From: Actinophytocola algeriensis
GTDB lineage: Bacteria > Actinomycetota > Actinomycetes > Mycobacteriales > Pseudonocardiaceae
Direction of reading: 5' to 3'
Assembly: GCF_014203735.1 (NCBI RefSeq)
Contig: NZ_JACHJQ010000009.1
Span: 310,001 to 374,000, forward strand
DNA length: 64,000 bases
Below are positions 9,427 through 17,540 of the stretch, in pieces. Made by a program: the position numbers and the translations under genes. Positions within the stretch are counted from its first letter, which is position 1, and every line of letters begins with the position of its first letter. The notes beneath the pieces are model-generated. The model did not search any database. It worked only from the letters and a program-made list of their open reading frames with translations, and was not told where the DNA came from.

Positions 9427-10155
9427 TCAGTCGCCGCGCCGGACCGGGCCCAGGATCTGCTGTTCCTTGGTGTTGGTGATCAGCTTCATCCGCTTCCACA
9501 GCATGTGCCCGAGCGCGACGACCTCGTCGTCGGCGAGCGTGGTCAGCTCGTGCACCATCGGCGGCGGCAGCCGCCACACGCGTGCCGCGAGCTGGGCCTG
9601 ACCGACCGGCAACCGCTGCAGCAGCACCAGGTCTGCCGCGTTCGCGGTCGCCCCGGCCTGCGGGTGCATGTACGGCAGCACGTAGACCGTGGTCTGCCAC
9701 GGTGACCGCGGCGGGAACAGTTCCTGCGGGGTCGGGCCGCCGTCGTGCACGACGAGCAGCGGGCCGTCCTCCGAAGGACGGGGCAGCTCGACCGGCGAGA
9801 GGCGCCGGATCTGCACGAGCGGCGCGGGCCGCCCGTCCGGTCCGGTGCCCGCGGCCTTCTGCAGCACCTGCCACGAGGCGGGCCGCCCGGTGGCGACGAC
9901 CACCCACGCGCCGACCGCCATGGCACGCAGCGCCACCTGCCGCGCCAGGTACAGCCCGCCGACCAGCACGAGGCGGGTCGGCGCGGGCCGCAGCGCGGAG
10001 ATCGTCATCGGCTCGCCCTGCAGCGACGAGCCGAGCATCATGCCGCCCCGGTCACCGGTCGGGCTGATCGCGTCGAGCATCGTGGGCGACATCAGGAACT
10101 CCTGCGTCAGCCCGTTGCCGGTCTGGATGTCGAGGAGCCTCGACGATTCACTCAT
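9427..10155 (-). CDS. Type VII locus-associated protein of unknown function
   Basis: 242 residues, no signal peptide; the segment RLVLVGGLYLARQVALRAMAVGAWVVVATG looks like a Rossmann-type beta-alpha-beta unit, and the middle part (SEDGPLLVVHDGGPTPQELF) and end (ALGHMLWKRMKLITNTKEQQILGP) are compatible with a degenerate nucleotide-binding or FtsK/EccC-like fold. I do not recognise a named family. It follows eccE on the same strand, 64 bp downstream, with a mini-ORF cassette between them whose stop overlaps this ATG (ATGA). Co-expression with eccE is therefore likely. A part in ESX secretion is inferred only from context. Confidence 0.6.
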   Translation of the reverse strand: MSESSRLLDIQTGNGLTQEFLMSPTMLDAISPTGDRGGMMLGSSLQGEPMTISALRPAPTRLVLVGGLYLARQVALRAMAVGAWVVVATGRPASWQVLQKAAGTGPDGRPAPLVQIRRLSPVELPRPSEDGPLLVVHDGGPTPQELFPPRSPWQTTVYVLPYMHPQAGATANAADLVLLQRLPVGQAQLAARVWRLPPPMVHELTTLADDEVVALGHMLWKRMKLITNTKEQQILGPVRRGD

Positions 10156-10220
10156 GACGCCCCCTCGCAGGCGCCGGGGCGTGCCGGTGCCTCATGGTTC
10201 GCTCCGCAAGCTCCGCTCAC
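10152..10220 (-). CDS. Mini-ORF cassette, copy 1 (22-residue MSGACGANH peptide)
   Basis: GTG at 10220 opens a 22-codon frame starting MSGACGANH and ending GACEGAS. The GTG overlaps the eccE stop (TAGTG) and its own TGA overlaps the ATG of the next gene (ATGA). The CCTGCGAGGGG stretch inside it is the ribosome-binding region of the downstream gene. Two further copies, at 14259 and 28259, keep the first 27 nucleotides unchanged. Whether the peptide matters or only the RNA is unknown. Confidence 0.5.
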   Translation of the reverse strand: MSGACGANHEAPARPGACEGAS

Positions 10221-12070
10221 TACGCCCGGCCTCCCAACGGCAGCGTCGCGGCGAGCCCAGCGACCTGCAGCCCGCGCAGCGGGGTCAGGGTGATGCCGAG
10301 CCGGTCGGAGATCGTGGTCAGCCGCTCGTCGGCGTACTCCAGCTCACCGGGTGTGCGGGCGCTGACCCGCACCAGCCCGCGGATGCCGACCTGGTCCTCC
10401 TCGGCGCCGGGCGAGATCGACACGGCCACCGTCGACGACAGTGCGCGCACGCCGGTCAGCGCGTTCAGGCTGGTGGCGGGCTTGCCGCGGGACCAGCCGG
10501 TGATGGCGTAGCTCGCGTGGCCGATGCCGGCGACCGTGACACCGGTCCACCGCTCGGTGAGCCGCGCCCTCGGTGTCTGCGGTTGCTGCGGTACCGGGCC
10601 ACCCGCCTGCGTCGGCGGCGCCACGTGCAGCGCACCGGTCAGCTCCGAGGCGGAGATACCGGCCTTGAGCAGCTCGTCCGGGTCGAGCGGACGGGTCGGC
10701 ACACCACGCGACTCGAGTGCGTTGCGCACGCGGGAGAGTGCACCGATCAGCGCGCGGTGCGCACCGAGCACGCCGCCACCACGCTCGCGGACCGCCGCGG
10801 GGCAGCGGCGCGGGTCCAGCCGCACGGCGACCCACGTGGTGCGGCGCGCGGCCGCGGGCAGCGGGCCGAGCAGCTCCATGTAGGAGGCCAGGGCGGGGGA
10901 GTTCGGCGGCAGCGCGGCGCTGCCCGGGTAGCAGTGCCAGATGACCTGGATGGCGTCCAGCACCACACCGCGGTCCTCGAGGCAGGGCGCGAGCGCGCCG
11001 AGCGGCAGGTTCGGTGCGCCGCCGAGTTGCGTGACCAGGCCCGGTGCCGGGTCGACGAGCAGGACCGCGGTCCACGTGCCGTCGTGCCACGCGAGGCCGA
11101 GCGGCCTGCGCTCGTGGTCGGTGCCGTGCGCGACGACCAGGTCCGGCACGGCGAGCCGCAGCAGGCTGACGCGCGGGTCGTCGGGGCCGGTGACCGGCGT
11201 GGCGTCGGAGTCCGCGATGCCTTCGATGCCCTCGATGCTGACCGGCTTGGTCGGCTTGGACAGCCGCGCGTGCGAGCGCATCGCGTACCGCATCGTCAGG
11301 CCGATCCACTGCGTGAACCAGCGGCCGCGCCAGCGGATGGCGGCGACCAGCAGCCCGATGACCGCGATGCCCATGGAGACGTAGACCAGGTCGATGTCGA
11401 TCGCGAGCAGGACCAGCCCGATCGCGACGGCGACCTCGAGCACGACCAGGTTGCCGACGGGCAGCGCGCCGAGGCTCGAGCCCCGCGTGCGCCGCCGTGC
11501 CGACATCGGCGGCCGCGGCGGGCCTGCCGGGGGCCGTGCCCCGGACCCGCCGCCGTTGCCACCCGGGCCGCCGGGACCACCGGGTCCGCCACCCGAGCCG
11601 CCGCCGGAACCACCAGGGCCACCTGGCCCACCGGGACCGCCGGGGCCACCAGGACCGGGAGCGGCGGGCCTGCCAGGGGCGCTGCCCTGACCGCCGCGAC
11701 CGCCAGGTCCACCAGGCCCGGCGGGCACGCCAGGACCACCAGGACCACCAGGACCGCCGGGCACGCCAGGACCGCCGGGCACGCCAGGACCGCCGGGCAC
11801 GCCAGGACCACCGGGCACGCCAGGACCACCGGGCACGCCGGGTCCGGCCGGGCGACCAGGTGCCGCGGGCCGCGCGGGCATGCCGCCGGGCGGCGTGCCA
11901 CGGCCGGGCGTGGCGCCCGGCGCAGCGGGTGCGCCGGGCATGGCCGGTCGTGCGGGGGCACCTTGTCCTCCGTGCCGACCAGCGGGGGCCCCGGACCCCG
12001 GCGGTCTCGGCGGCTGGGCCGGAGGAGGCGTTCCGCCGTTCCCGCGCCGTGGAGGAGTGCTCACCGACAT
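10220..12070 (-). CDS. eccE: Type VII secretion protein EccE with collagen-like N-terminus
   Basis: 616 residues from ATG 12070 (GAGGGGAAAG lies about 10 bp upstream). Residues 1-190 are almost only Gly, Pro, Ala and Arg, with five near-perfect GVPGGP repeats and many Gly-X-Y triplets. Two adjacent membrane helices follow (about 206-245, LVVLEVAVAIGLVLLAIDID and VSMGIAVIGLLVAAIRW), then the EccE C-terminal domain (about 300 residues), which in ESX systems sits at the edge of the membrane complex. Mycobacterial EccE lacks such a long N-terminus. The gene is divergent from eccB, 136 bp away, which supports the call. Confidence 0.82.
   Translation of the reverse strand: MSVSTPPRRGNGGTPPPAQPPRPPGSGAPAGRHGGQGAPARPAMPGAPAAPGATPGRGTPPGGMPARPAAPGRPAGPGVPGGPGVPGGPGVPGGPGVPGGPGVPGGPGGPGGPGVPAGPGGPGGRGGQGSAPGRPAAPGPGGPGGPGGPGGPGGSGGGSGGGPGGPGGPGGNGGGSGARPPAGPPRPPMSARRRTRGSSLGALPVGNLVVLEVAVAIGLVLLAIDIDLVYVSMGIAVIGLLVAAIRWRGRWFTQWIGLTMRYAMRSHARLSKPTKPVSIEGIEGIADSDATPVTGPDDPRVSLLRLAVPDLVVAHGTDHERRPLGLAWHDGTWTAVLLVDPAPGLVTQLGGAPNLPLGALAPCLEDRGVVLDAIQVIWHCYPGSAALPPNSPALASYMELLGPLPAAARRTTWVAVRLDPRRCPAAVRERGGGVLGAHRALIGALSRVRNALESRGVPTRPLDPDELLKAGISASELTGALHVAPPTQAGGPVPQQPQTPRARLTERWTGVTVAGIGHASYAITGWSRGKPATSLNALTGVRALSSTVAVSISPGAEEDQVGIRGLVRVSARTPGELEYADERLTTISDRLGITLTPLRGLQVAGLAATLPLGGRA
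11759..11845 (-). repeat. Five tandem 18-bp repeats coding for GVPGGP
   Basis: Units starting at 11759, 11777, 11795, 11813 and 11831 share GGGCACGCCAGGACC with small changes. They code in eccE for repeated GVPGGP hexapeptides. The tract should vary in length between strains by slippage. Confidence 0.85.
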
Positions 12071-12206
12071 CCGCTCGATCTTTCCCCTCGTCCCTGTGTG
12101 CCCACCGGACCGTGATTCTGCCGTTGGTCCGGAACCGCCGTGCAACCGACGCCGGTAGGGCTATCCTGCGGAACCGTACCGCGATCGGGGAGCTGCAGAG
12201 GCGGAA

Positions 12207-13832
12207 ATGCCATCTACACCGACTACCAAGTCACAGGTTCAGGCGTATCGGTTCGTGCTGCGCAGGATGCAGTCGGCCCTGGTCCGCAAGGACGCGGTGA
12301 TGTTGCACGACCCGATGCGGACGCACAGCCGTGCGACCGTCGTGGGTGTGTGCATCGCCGCACTCGGTCTGCTGGGTTTCCTGATCTGGGGGATCCTGTC
12401 GCCGAAACCACAGGCGCCGACCAAGGACGGCATCGTCATCGGCAAGCCGTCCGGCCAGGTCTACGTGCTCATCGCCCAACCGGACAAGAAGCTCTTGCCG
12501 GTGTTCAACATGGCATCGGCGCGGCTGCTGCTCATGGCGCAGCAGCAGAAGGACACGCCGGGGGGTGACAGCCAGCCCGCCGCCAACCAGCAGGCCGCGC
12601 CCGTCGAGGTCGTCGCGCCGACCGTGGTCGACGACAACGAGCTGCGGGACATCCCGAAGGGCCGCAAGGTCGGCATCGCGGACGGGCCCGACCTGCTGCC
12701 GAGCGCGGACCAGCGCATCGAGTCCCGGTGGACGGTCTGCGACCAGTACATCCTCGACCGCGGTCTGCCCGACCCGGCGAAGGAGAACAAGGTCGAGACC
12801 ACGGTGATCGCCGGGGTCAAGGAGCTGGGGCCGCAGCTGAAACCGAACGAGTCGCTGCTGGTGCGCGCCCCGAACGGCAAGACCTACCTCGTCTACCGCA
12901 CACCGGGCACGGCGAACCTGCCGAACACCAGCGCGGTGCGCGCCGAGGTGAACATCGAGGACGACGCGGTGGCCGCCGCGCTCGAGCTGGAGGGCGTTGA
13001 GCCGCGCACGATCACGACCGGCATGCTCAACGCCATCCCGGAGAAGGCGCCGCTGCGGCCGCCGGGCATCACCGGCCGCGAGACCGACTCCAACGTGGAC
13101 CTCGAAAACCCGGAGCTGCGGGAGGTCGGGTCGGTGTTCGAGGTCGAGCGCGCTGGCGACGTGACCAGGACCTACGTGTTGCTCAAGAACGGCATCGAGG
13201 AGATCAAGCGGTCGACGGCGAACCTAATCCGGTACTACCGCAACCTCGGCGGGGAGCGGATCGCCGCGGTCAGCCCGGCGCTGATCGCGAACGTCGAGCA
13301 GAGCAGTGACATCGACGACTCGACGTTCCCCGAGCGGGACACCGAGGTGCTCGACCCGGAGAACTTCCCGGTCGCCTGCCTCGGCTGGAGCTACTCCGGT
13401 GCGGGTGACAACGCGGAGGAGTTCACGTCGGTGCACGTCGGCAAGGCCCTGCCGGGCATCAAGCTGAACCGGGACGGCTCGCCGCAGACCGTCCCGATCT
13501 CGAGCCCGAACGCGGACGGCGTGCGGATCGACCACTTCTACATGCCCGCGGGCCGGGGTGCGGTGGTGCGGCAGTCGACGTCGCCGGAGGACTTCCAGCG
13601 CGGGCAGATCACGCTGATCTCCGACCGCGGCGTGAAGTACGGCGTGCCGGACCGGGCGACCGCGGAGGGGCTGGGTCTGTCCGACCAGAAACCGGCGCCA
13701 CGCAGCATCATCCAGCTGTTGCCGGACGGCGCGTCGTTGAGCGTGAAGGACGTGGAACAGAGCTACGACTCGACACCGATCGGGCCGGGGCAGTACCCGT
13801 CCGACACACCGGACGCGCAAGGCGGGGGCTGA
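12207..13832 (+). CDS. eccB: Type VII secretion protein EccB
   Basis: 541 residues. It starts MPSTPTTKSQVQAYRFVLRR, the conserved cytoplasmic head of EccB, with one membrane helix at about 44-64 (VVGVCIAALGLLGFLIWGIL) and a large periplasmic part (R1-R4 repeats and core). Paired cysteines (TVCDQ and VACLGWS) are those of the family. EccB forms part of the ESX membrane pore and is often called an ATPase, though no Walker motif is seen. A GAGGCGGAA site precedes the ATG. It is followed by two ESX-type substrates. Confidence 0.93.
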   Translation: MPSTPTTKSQVQAYRFVLRRMQSALVRKDAVMLHDPMRTHSRATVVGVCIAALGLLGFLIWGILSPKPQAPTKDGIVIGKPSGQVYVLIAQPDKKLLPVFNMASARLLLMAQQQKDTPGGDSQPAANQQAAPVEVVAPTVVDDNELRDIPKGRKVGIADGPDLLPSADQRIESRWTVCDQYILDRGLPDPAKENKVETTVIAGVKELGPQLKPNESLLVRAPNGKTYLVYRTPGTANLPNTSAVRAEVNIEDDAVAAALELEGVEPRTITTGMLNAIPEKAPLRPPGITGRETDSNVDLENPELREVGSVFEVERAGDVTRTYVLLKNGIEEIKRSTANLIRYYRNLGGERIAAVSPALIANVEQSSDIDDSTFPERDTEVLDPENFPVACLGWSYSGAGDNAEEFTSVHVGKALPGIKLNRDGSPQTVPISSPNADGVRIDHFYMPAGRGAVVRQSTSPEDFQRGQITLISDRGVKYGVPDRATAEGLGLSDQKPAPRSIIQLLPDGASLSVKDVEQSYDSTPIGPGQYPSDTPDAQGGG

Positions 13833-13865
13833 CGCCCCGGGTCCGTTCTGTTCGCAAAGTCCTGT

Positions 13866-13914
13866 CCCCGCGTGGTGACCTCGTTGCACAAGCATCGATG
13901 GGAACCACGCGGGG
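13866..13914 (+). repeat. 11-bp inverted repeat between eccB and the DUF2580-type gene
   Basis: CCCCGCGTGGT (13866-13876) and ACCACGCGGGG (13904-13914) are perfect inverted copies 27 bp apart, starting 33 bp after the eccB stop. The spacing is long for a terminator, but a cruciform or operator is possible. It ends 36 bp before the next start codon. Confidence 0.5.
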
Positions 13915-13950
13915 TCACCTATCGTCGGAGGCCTGACGAAGGGTGGACTT

Positions 13951-14262
13951 GTGACGGGGATCAAGTTCGACGCGACGTGGGTCGGCGGGTACGCGCAGCT
14001 CGCGGGCAACAGCGCGGACGCGCTGGCCGAGGGCGTCAAGACGATGGGCATCGAGCCGCTGGACCAGGAGTCGTTCGGGCAGCTCGGGCGGACCGTCAAC
14101 ACCACCCAGGCCTACGGCAAGGCCGCGCAGCTCCTGCGTGAGCAGCTCGCGCGTGCCGTCGACGCGCTCGCGTCGGCGTCCGACGGGCTCGACAAGGTCA
14201 CCGCCGGCTACGTCGACACCGACGACGACGGTGGCGTCACGATCCGTCGGGAGGAGCGGTGA
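13951..14262 (+). CDS. ESX secretion target, EspC/DUF2580-like
   Basis: 103 residues, mostly helical (GYAQLAGNSADALAEGVKTMG, then QAYGKAAQLLREQLARAVDALASASDGLDKVTAGYVDTDDDG). Size, helical hairpin pattern and the position next to eccB fit the DUF2580 (EspC-like) group of type VII targets. The YVDTDD stretch near the end resembles the YxxxD/E secretion signal. GAAGGGTGG lies before the GTG start. The stop overlaps the GTG of a mini-ORF cassette that links it to the WXG100-like gene. Confidence 0.75.
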   Translation: MTGIKFDATWVGGYAQLAGNSADALAEGVKTMGIEPLDQESFGQLGRTVNTTQAYGKAAQLLREQLARAVDALASASDGLDKVTAGYVDTDDDGGVTIRREER

Positions 14263-14339
14263 GCGGAGCTTGCGGAGCGAACCATAAGACGCAGGGCGAC
14301 CGCGAGCGGCGACACGGAGCCTGCGAGGGGTCGTCGTGA
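14259..14339 (+). CDS. Mini-ORF cassette, copy 2 (26-residue MSGACGANH peptide)
   Basis: GTG at 14259 overlaps the stop of the DUF2580-like gene; the frame starts MSGACGANH and ends GACEGSS. The TGA at 14337-14339 overlaps the next GTG (GTGA). The ends match copy 1 in sequence and reading frame, while the 30-nt middle is different, so the two conserved boxes are selected and the middle is free. CCTGCGAGGGG serves as the ribosome-binding region of the following gene. Confidence 0.5.
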   Translation: MSGACGANHKTQGDRERRHGACEGSS

Positions 14340-15373
14340 GCTACGAGGTCACCGACGTCGCGACAGCGCCGGACGGCAAGGAGATCGAGAACCGGATCGC
14401 CGCGCAGCTCGACTACCTGTCGAAGCTCGCGCGCCACCTGGGCATCGCCGACCCGGTGGAGGAGTACTTCGCGCCGGTCGTCGGCCGCTGGAGCGACCTG
14501 CACGCCGAAGCCGGGCGCTGGCGCCTCGTCGGCGAGGGCGCCGAGCAGGTGACGGAGGCGTTGACGACGCCGCTGGGCAAGCTGGACGCCGCGTGGGACG
14601 GCGAGGCCGCGGACTCGTTCATCGCGTACATGCAGAAGGTCGGCCTGGCGGGCAACGACCTGTCGGACGCCATGATCGCGATGGCCGACGTGCTCGACAA
14701 GATTGCGGACGGCATCCGCGAGGTCGTCGTGCAGCTGGCCACCGTCATGGCGGAGACGGCGGAGACCGCGTCGGACGCGATGGCACTCCCGGTGCAGGGC
14801 GACGACCGCACCCGCGAGTACCTCGACCTGATGCGCAGGCCGTCCAAGGAGCTGTTCGAGGCCGTGCGGCAGATCCTCGAGGCGTTCGTGCAGCTGTGCG
14901 AGGGCGTCGACGGTTCCGACGCCTTCCAGGGCGTGACGATGGCGCACACGTTCCCCGAGGACAACTGGGCGATGCCCGCGCCCGCTGCTCCGCCCACGGT
15001 CCCGCCCCCCGGAGAGCCGATCGACACGAGCACCGACAAGGCAGGCGCCGGTGGCGGTGGGTTCGGCGGTGGCGGTGGTCTGGGCGCGGGCGACTCGGCG
15101 AAACCCTTGGCGGCGGGCAACTTCACGGTCGCCGGGGAGCAGGCACCGCGCCTGGAGAACCCGCCCGCGGCCGGGGCCGCCGCGGCGAGCGAGCCGAAGA
15201 GCGCCGGCCGCGGCGGCATGGGCATGATGCCGATGATGCCGATGGCCGGCGCACAAGGCGGCGGCGGGGACGGCGACCACAAGTCCCGCAGCCGCGTGGT
15301 GGGCAACCCCCTCGACATCTTCGGCAAACCGGAGAAGGCCAGCACCCCGGTCATCGGCGGCGACGACGACTGA
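14336..15373 (+). CDS. WXG100-like type VII substrate with Gly-rich tail
   Basis: 345 residues. A helical N-terminal half holds the motif WDGEAADSF (W about residue 86), the WxG turn of WXG100 proteins, in a domain longer than ESAT-6, more like PPE or LXG-sized substrates. From residue 205 the chain is rich in Pro, then Gly (GAGGGGFGGGGGLGAG), then Met-rich (GMGMMPMMPMAG). It ends in NPLDIFGKPEKASTPVIGGDDD. No signal peptide. The gene is coupled to the DUF2580-like gene through the mini-ORF, consistent with a pair of co-secreted partners. Confidence 0.7.
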   Translation: MSYEVTDVATAPDGKEIENRIAAQLDYLSKLARHLGIADPVEEYFAPVVGRWSDLHAEAGRWRLVGEGAEQVTEALTTPLGKLDAAWDGEAADSFIAYMQKVGLAGNDLSDAMIAMADVLDKIADGIREVVVQLATVMAETAETASDAMALPVQGDDRTREYLDLMRRPSKELFEAVRQILEAFVQLCEGVDGSDAFQGVTMAHTFPEDNWAMPAPAAPPTVPPPGEPIDTSTDKAGAGGGGFGGGGGLGAGDSAKPLAAGNFTVAGEQAPRLENPPAAGAAAASEPKSAGRGGMGMMPMMPMAGAQGGGGDGDHKSRSRVVGNPLDIFGKPEKASTPVIGGDDD

Positions 15374-15415
15374 CCTCGGACGAGAGTCCCACCGGCTCGG
15401 TTTCGCGGCGGTTTC

Positions 15416-15464
15416 TGTCGGTGCCGCTGCCTAGGCTGGATCCCGGGGCCGGAGGCCGCCGGGG
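15416..15464 (+). repeat. PafBC-type promoter motif with GGCCGGAGGCC tail, copy 2
   Basis: TGTCGGTG (15416-15423), 8 bp, TAGGCT (15432-15437), then CGGGGCCGGAGGCCGCCGGGG. Same order as at 7.5 and 36.7 kb. No sense gene begins downstream; it points against the 3' end of the small membrane protein gene at 15499-15624, so an antisense RNA is possible. Confidence 0.55.
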
Positions 15465-15498
15465 AGTTCCCGGCGTGCGGTTCCTCGCGGTCGCGTCG

Positions 15499-15624
15499 TC
15501 AGCGAGCGCCCGCGGTGTCCGGGGCGATGTCCGGCCCCATGGCGATGAGCACGGTGACGACCACGAGCCAGGTCAGGACGAACGACAGCATCCAGAAACG
15601 GGGGTTGGTGAGCAGCTTCGACAC
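15499..15624 (-). CDS. 41-residue single-helix membrane protein
   Basis: GTG at 15624 is preceded by a good GGGAGG site. The peptide begins MSKLLTNPRFWMLSF, has one membrane helix (about residues 11-30, WMLSFVLTWLVVVTVLIAMG) and a short acidic tail. It follows corA on the same strand, behind the corA terminator. No named family is recognised. A role in modulating a transporter is possible by analogy with other small membrane proteins, but that is speculation. Confidence 0.6.
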   Translation of the reverse strand: MSKLLTNPRFWMLSFVLTWLVVVTVLIAMGPDIAPDTAGAR

Positions 15625-15664
15625 GGGGAACCTCCCTCGACACACATGGACGGGTGAGCTCGAC

Positions 15665-15683
15665 AGCTGGGTGCGACCCAGCT
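15665..15683 (-). terminator. Terminator hairpin of corA
   Basis: AGCTGGGT (15665-15672) and ACCCAGCT (15676-15683) form a perfect 8-bp stem with a GCG loop. The stem overlaps the last base pairs of the corA stop codon. Confidence 0.6.
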
Positions 15684-16758
15684 ACAGCCATCGGTTCTTC
15701 CGGAAGATGCGGTAGAGGATGAAACAGGCGGTCACGATCACGCACATGACGAGCGGGTAGCCGAACCGCCAGTGCAGCTCCGGCATGTAGTCGAAGTTCA
15801 TGCCGTACACGCCGACCCCCATGGTCGGCACGGCGATGATCGCCGCCCACGCGGTGATCTTGCGCATGTCGGTGTTCTGCTGCAGCGAGATCTTCGCGAG
15901 CGTGGCGTCCACCAGCGTGGTCAGCAGCTCGTCGTAGCTCGCGACGCGCTCGGACACCGTGGTGAGGTGGTCGTCGACGTCGCGGAAGTACGACCGGACC
16001 TGCTCCGGCACCAGCGGCGTGTAGCCCTCCGCGAGCCGTCGCAGCGGCACGGCGAGCGGCATGACCGCGCGGCGCAGCTCCAGGATCTCCCGCTTCATCA
16101 GGTACATCTGCTCGGCGCCGATCGGGCTGCGCGGCGCGAACACGCTGGCCTCGATGACGTCGATGTCGCCCTCGAACGCCTCGCTCACCGCGAGGTAGGA
16201 GTCGACGATCCGGTCCGCGATGCCGTGCAGCACCGCGGCAGGCCCGATCTGCAGCCGGTCCGGCTGGCCTTCCAGCTCCTCGCGCAGCGACTGCAGGCCG
16301 GAGTGCTTGCCGTGGCGCACGGTCACGATGAACTGCTTGCCGAGGAACGCCATGATCTCGCCGGTCTCGACGATCTCGTTGGCGGTCGTCGGCGACTCGT
16401 GCGCGATGTACCGGACGGTCTTGAGCACCATGAACAGCGTCTCGTCGTACCGGTCCAGCTTGGGCCGCTGGTGCGCGGTGACCGCGTCCTCCACGGCCAG
16501 CTCGTGCAGCCCGAACACCTCGGCGATGCCCTGCAGCTGCTCCTCACCCGGCTCGTACAGCCCGATCCACACGAACCCGTCGCGCCTGCGCCGGGCCTCG
16601 GTGATCGCGTCCACCGGCGACCACTGGCCAGGCAGCCGCAGCCCGTCGACGTACACACCGCAGTCGACGACGTGCGCCTGCTCCTCGGTGGGCGCGGGAT
16701 GCTGATGGCGCCGGTTGTTCCGGCCCCGCAGGTTGCCGAGCGAGGGGATGGCGGGCAT
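15682..16758 (-). CDS. corA: CorA-family Mg2+/Co2+ transporter
   Basis: 358 residues. A long acidic cytoplasmic funnel domain is followed by two C-terminal membrane helices with the signature YGMNFDYMPE between them and a basic end (RIFRKNRWL). That is the CorA pentameric channel for Mg2+ uptake. CTGGAGGT lies before the ATG. The 271-bp region upstream, shared with the divergent MaoC gene, was read for a magnesium riboswitch and none was recognised. Confidence 0.94.
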   Translation of the reverse strand: MPAIPSLGNLRGRNNRRHQHPAPTEEQAHVVDCGVYVDGLRLPGQWSPVDAITEARRRRDGFVWIGLYEPGEEQLQGIAEVFGLHELAVEDAVTAHQRPKLDRYDETLFMVLKTVRYIAHESPTTANEIVETGEIMAFLGKQFIVTVRHGKHSGLQSLREELEGQPDRLQIGPAAVLHGIADRIVDSYLAVSEAFEGDIDVIEASVFAPRSPIGAEQMYLMKREILELRRAVMPLAVPLRRLAEGYTPLVPEQVRSYFRDVDDHLTTVSERVASYDELLTTLVDATLAKISLQQNTDMRKITAWAAIIAVPTMGVGVYGMNFDYMPELHWRFGYPLVMCVIVTACFILYRIFRKNRWL

Positions 16759-17029
16759 GGTGACCTCCAGCTGGGAGACAGGACGGCACGCGCCACGAAG
16801 GCGCCGGAGCGTCCGGCCGGATCCAGCGGGAACCTGCTGCCTTAGCTGGTGACCCCTCCGGCGGGAACGCGGGTGCTACTGCGACTTGTCACGCCGGAAT
16901 GGTTATGCGGGTCGCTCACGCGTCCTCACCTCCTCGGGTCATGTTGGTGCGGGCTCACTCACACACCAGTTGTCGAGGGTACTCCACCTGACAGACTGCC
17001 TGCGTCCGGTCATGACAAGGAGGTTCGCC

Positions 17030-17536
17030 GTGCAGTTCGGTCGGTACTACGAGGAGTTCGAGGTCGGGGCCGTCTACAAGCACTGGCCCGGCAAGACCGT
17101 GACCGAGTACGACGACCACCTGTTCTGCCTGCTCACCATGAACCACCACCCGCTCCACCTGGACGCGAACTACGCGGAGAACACCACCGACTTCGGCAAG
17201 AACGTGGTCGTCGGCAACTACATCTACTCGTTGCTGCTCGGCATGTCCGTGCCCGACGTCTCCGGCAAGGCGATAGCGAACCTGGAGATCGAGTCGCTGC
17301 GGCACGTGAAGCCGACCTTCCACGGCGACACCATTTACGGCGAGACCGAGGTGCTGGACAAGACGCCGTCGAAGTCGAAGGACGACCGCGGCGTCGTGTA
17401 CGTCGAGACCCGTGGCTACAAGCAGGACGGCACCGTGGTCTGCGTGTTCCGGCGCAAGGTGATGGTCCCGAAGCGCTCCTACGGTGACGCACGGGGAGGC
17501 GAGCAGCCCGGCCGGCCGGAGCCTGCGGCAAACTAG
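17030..17536 (+). CDS. MaoC-family hotdog dehydratase
   Basis: 168 residues from GTG 17030, chosen because AAGGAGG lies 6-12 bp upstream. The start FGRYYEEFEVGAVYKHWPGKTVTEYDDHLFC and the NHHPLHLDANYAE motif with catalytic Asp/His are typical of MaoC-like enoyl-CoA hydratases of the mesaconyl-CoA hydratase-related group. The tail after residue 155 is low complexity. Substrate unknown. The next gene follows after four bases. Confidence 0.85.
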   Translation: MQFGRYYEEFEVGAVYKHWPGKTVTEYDDHLFCLLTMNHHPLHLDANYAENTTDFGKNVVVGNYIYSLLLGMSVPDVSGKAIANLEIESLRHVKPTFHGDTIYGETEVLDKTPSKSKDDRGVVYVETRGYKQDGTVVCVFRRKVMVPKRSYGDARGGEQPGRPEPAAN

Positions 17537-17540
17537 GGGT

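Noticed and set aside
16759-17029. Possible magnesium riboswitch before corA
   Set aside because: No ykoK or mgtA-type conserved blocks were found; the region is short and shared with a divergent gene.
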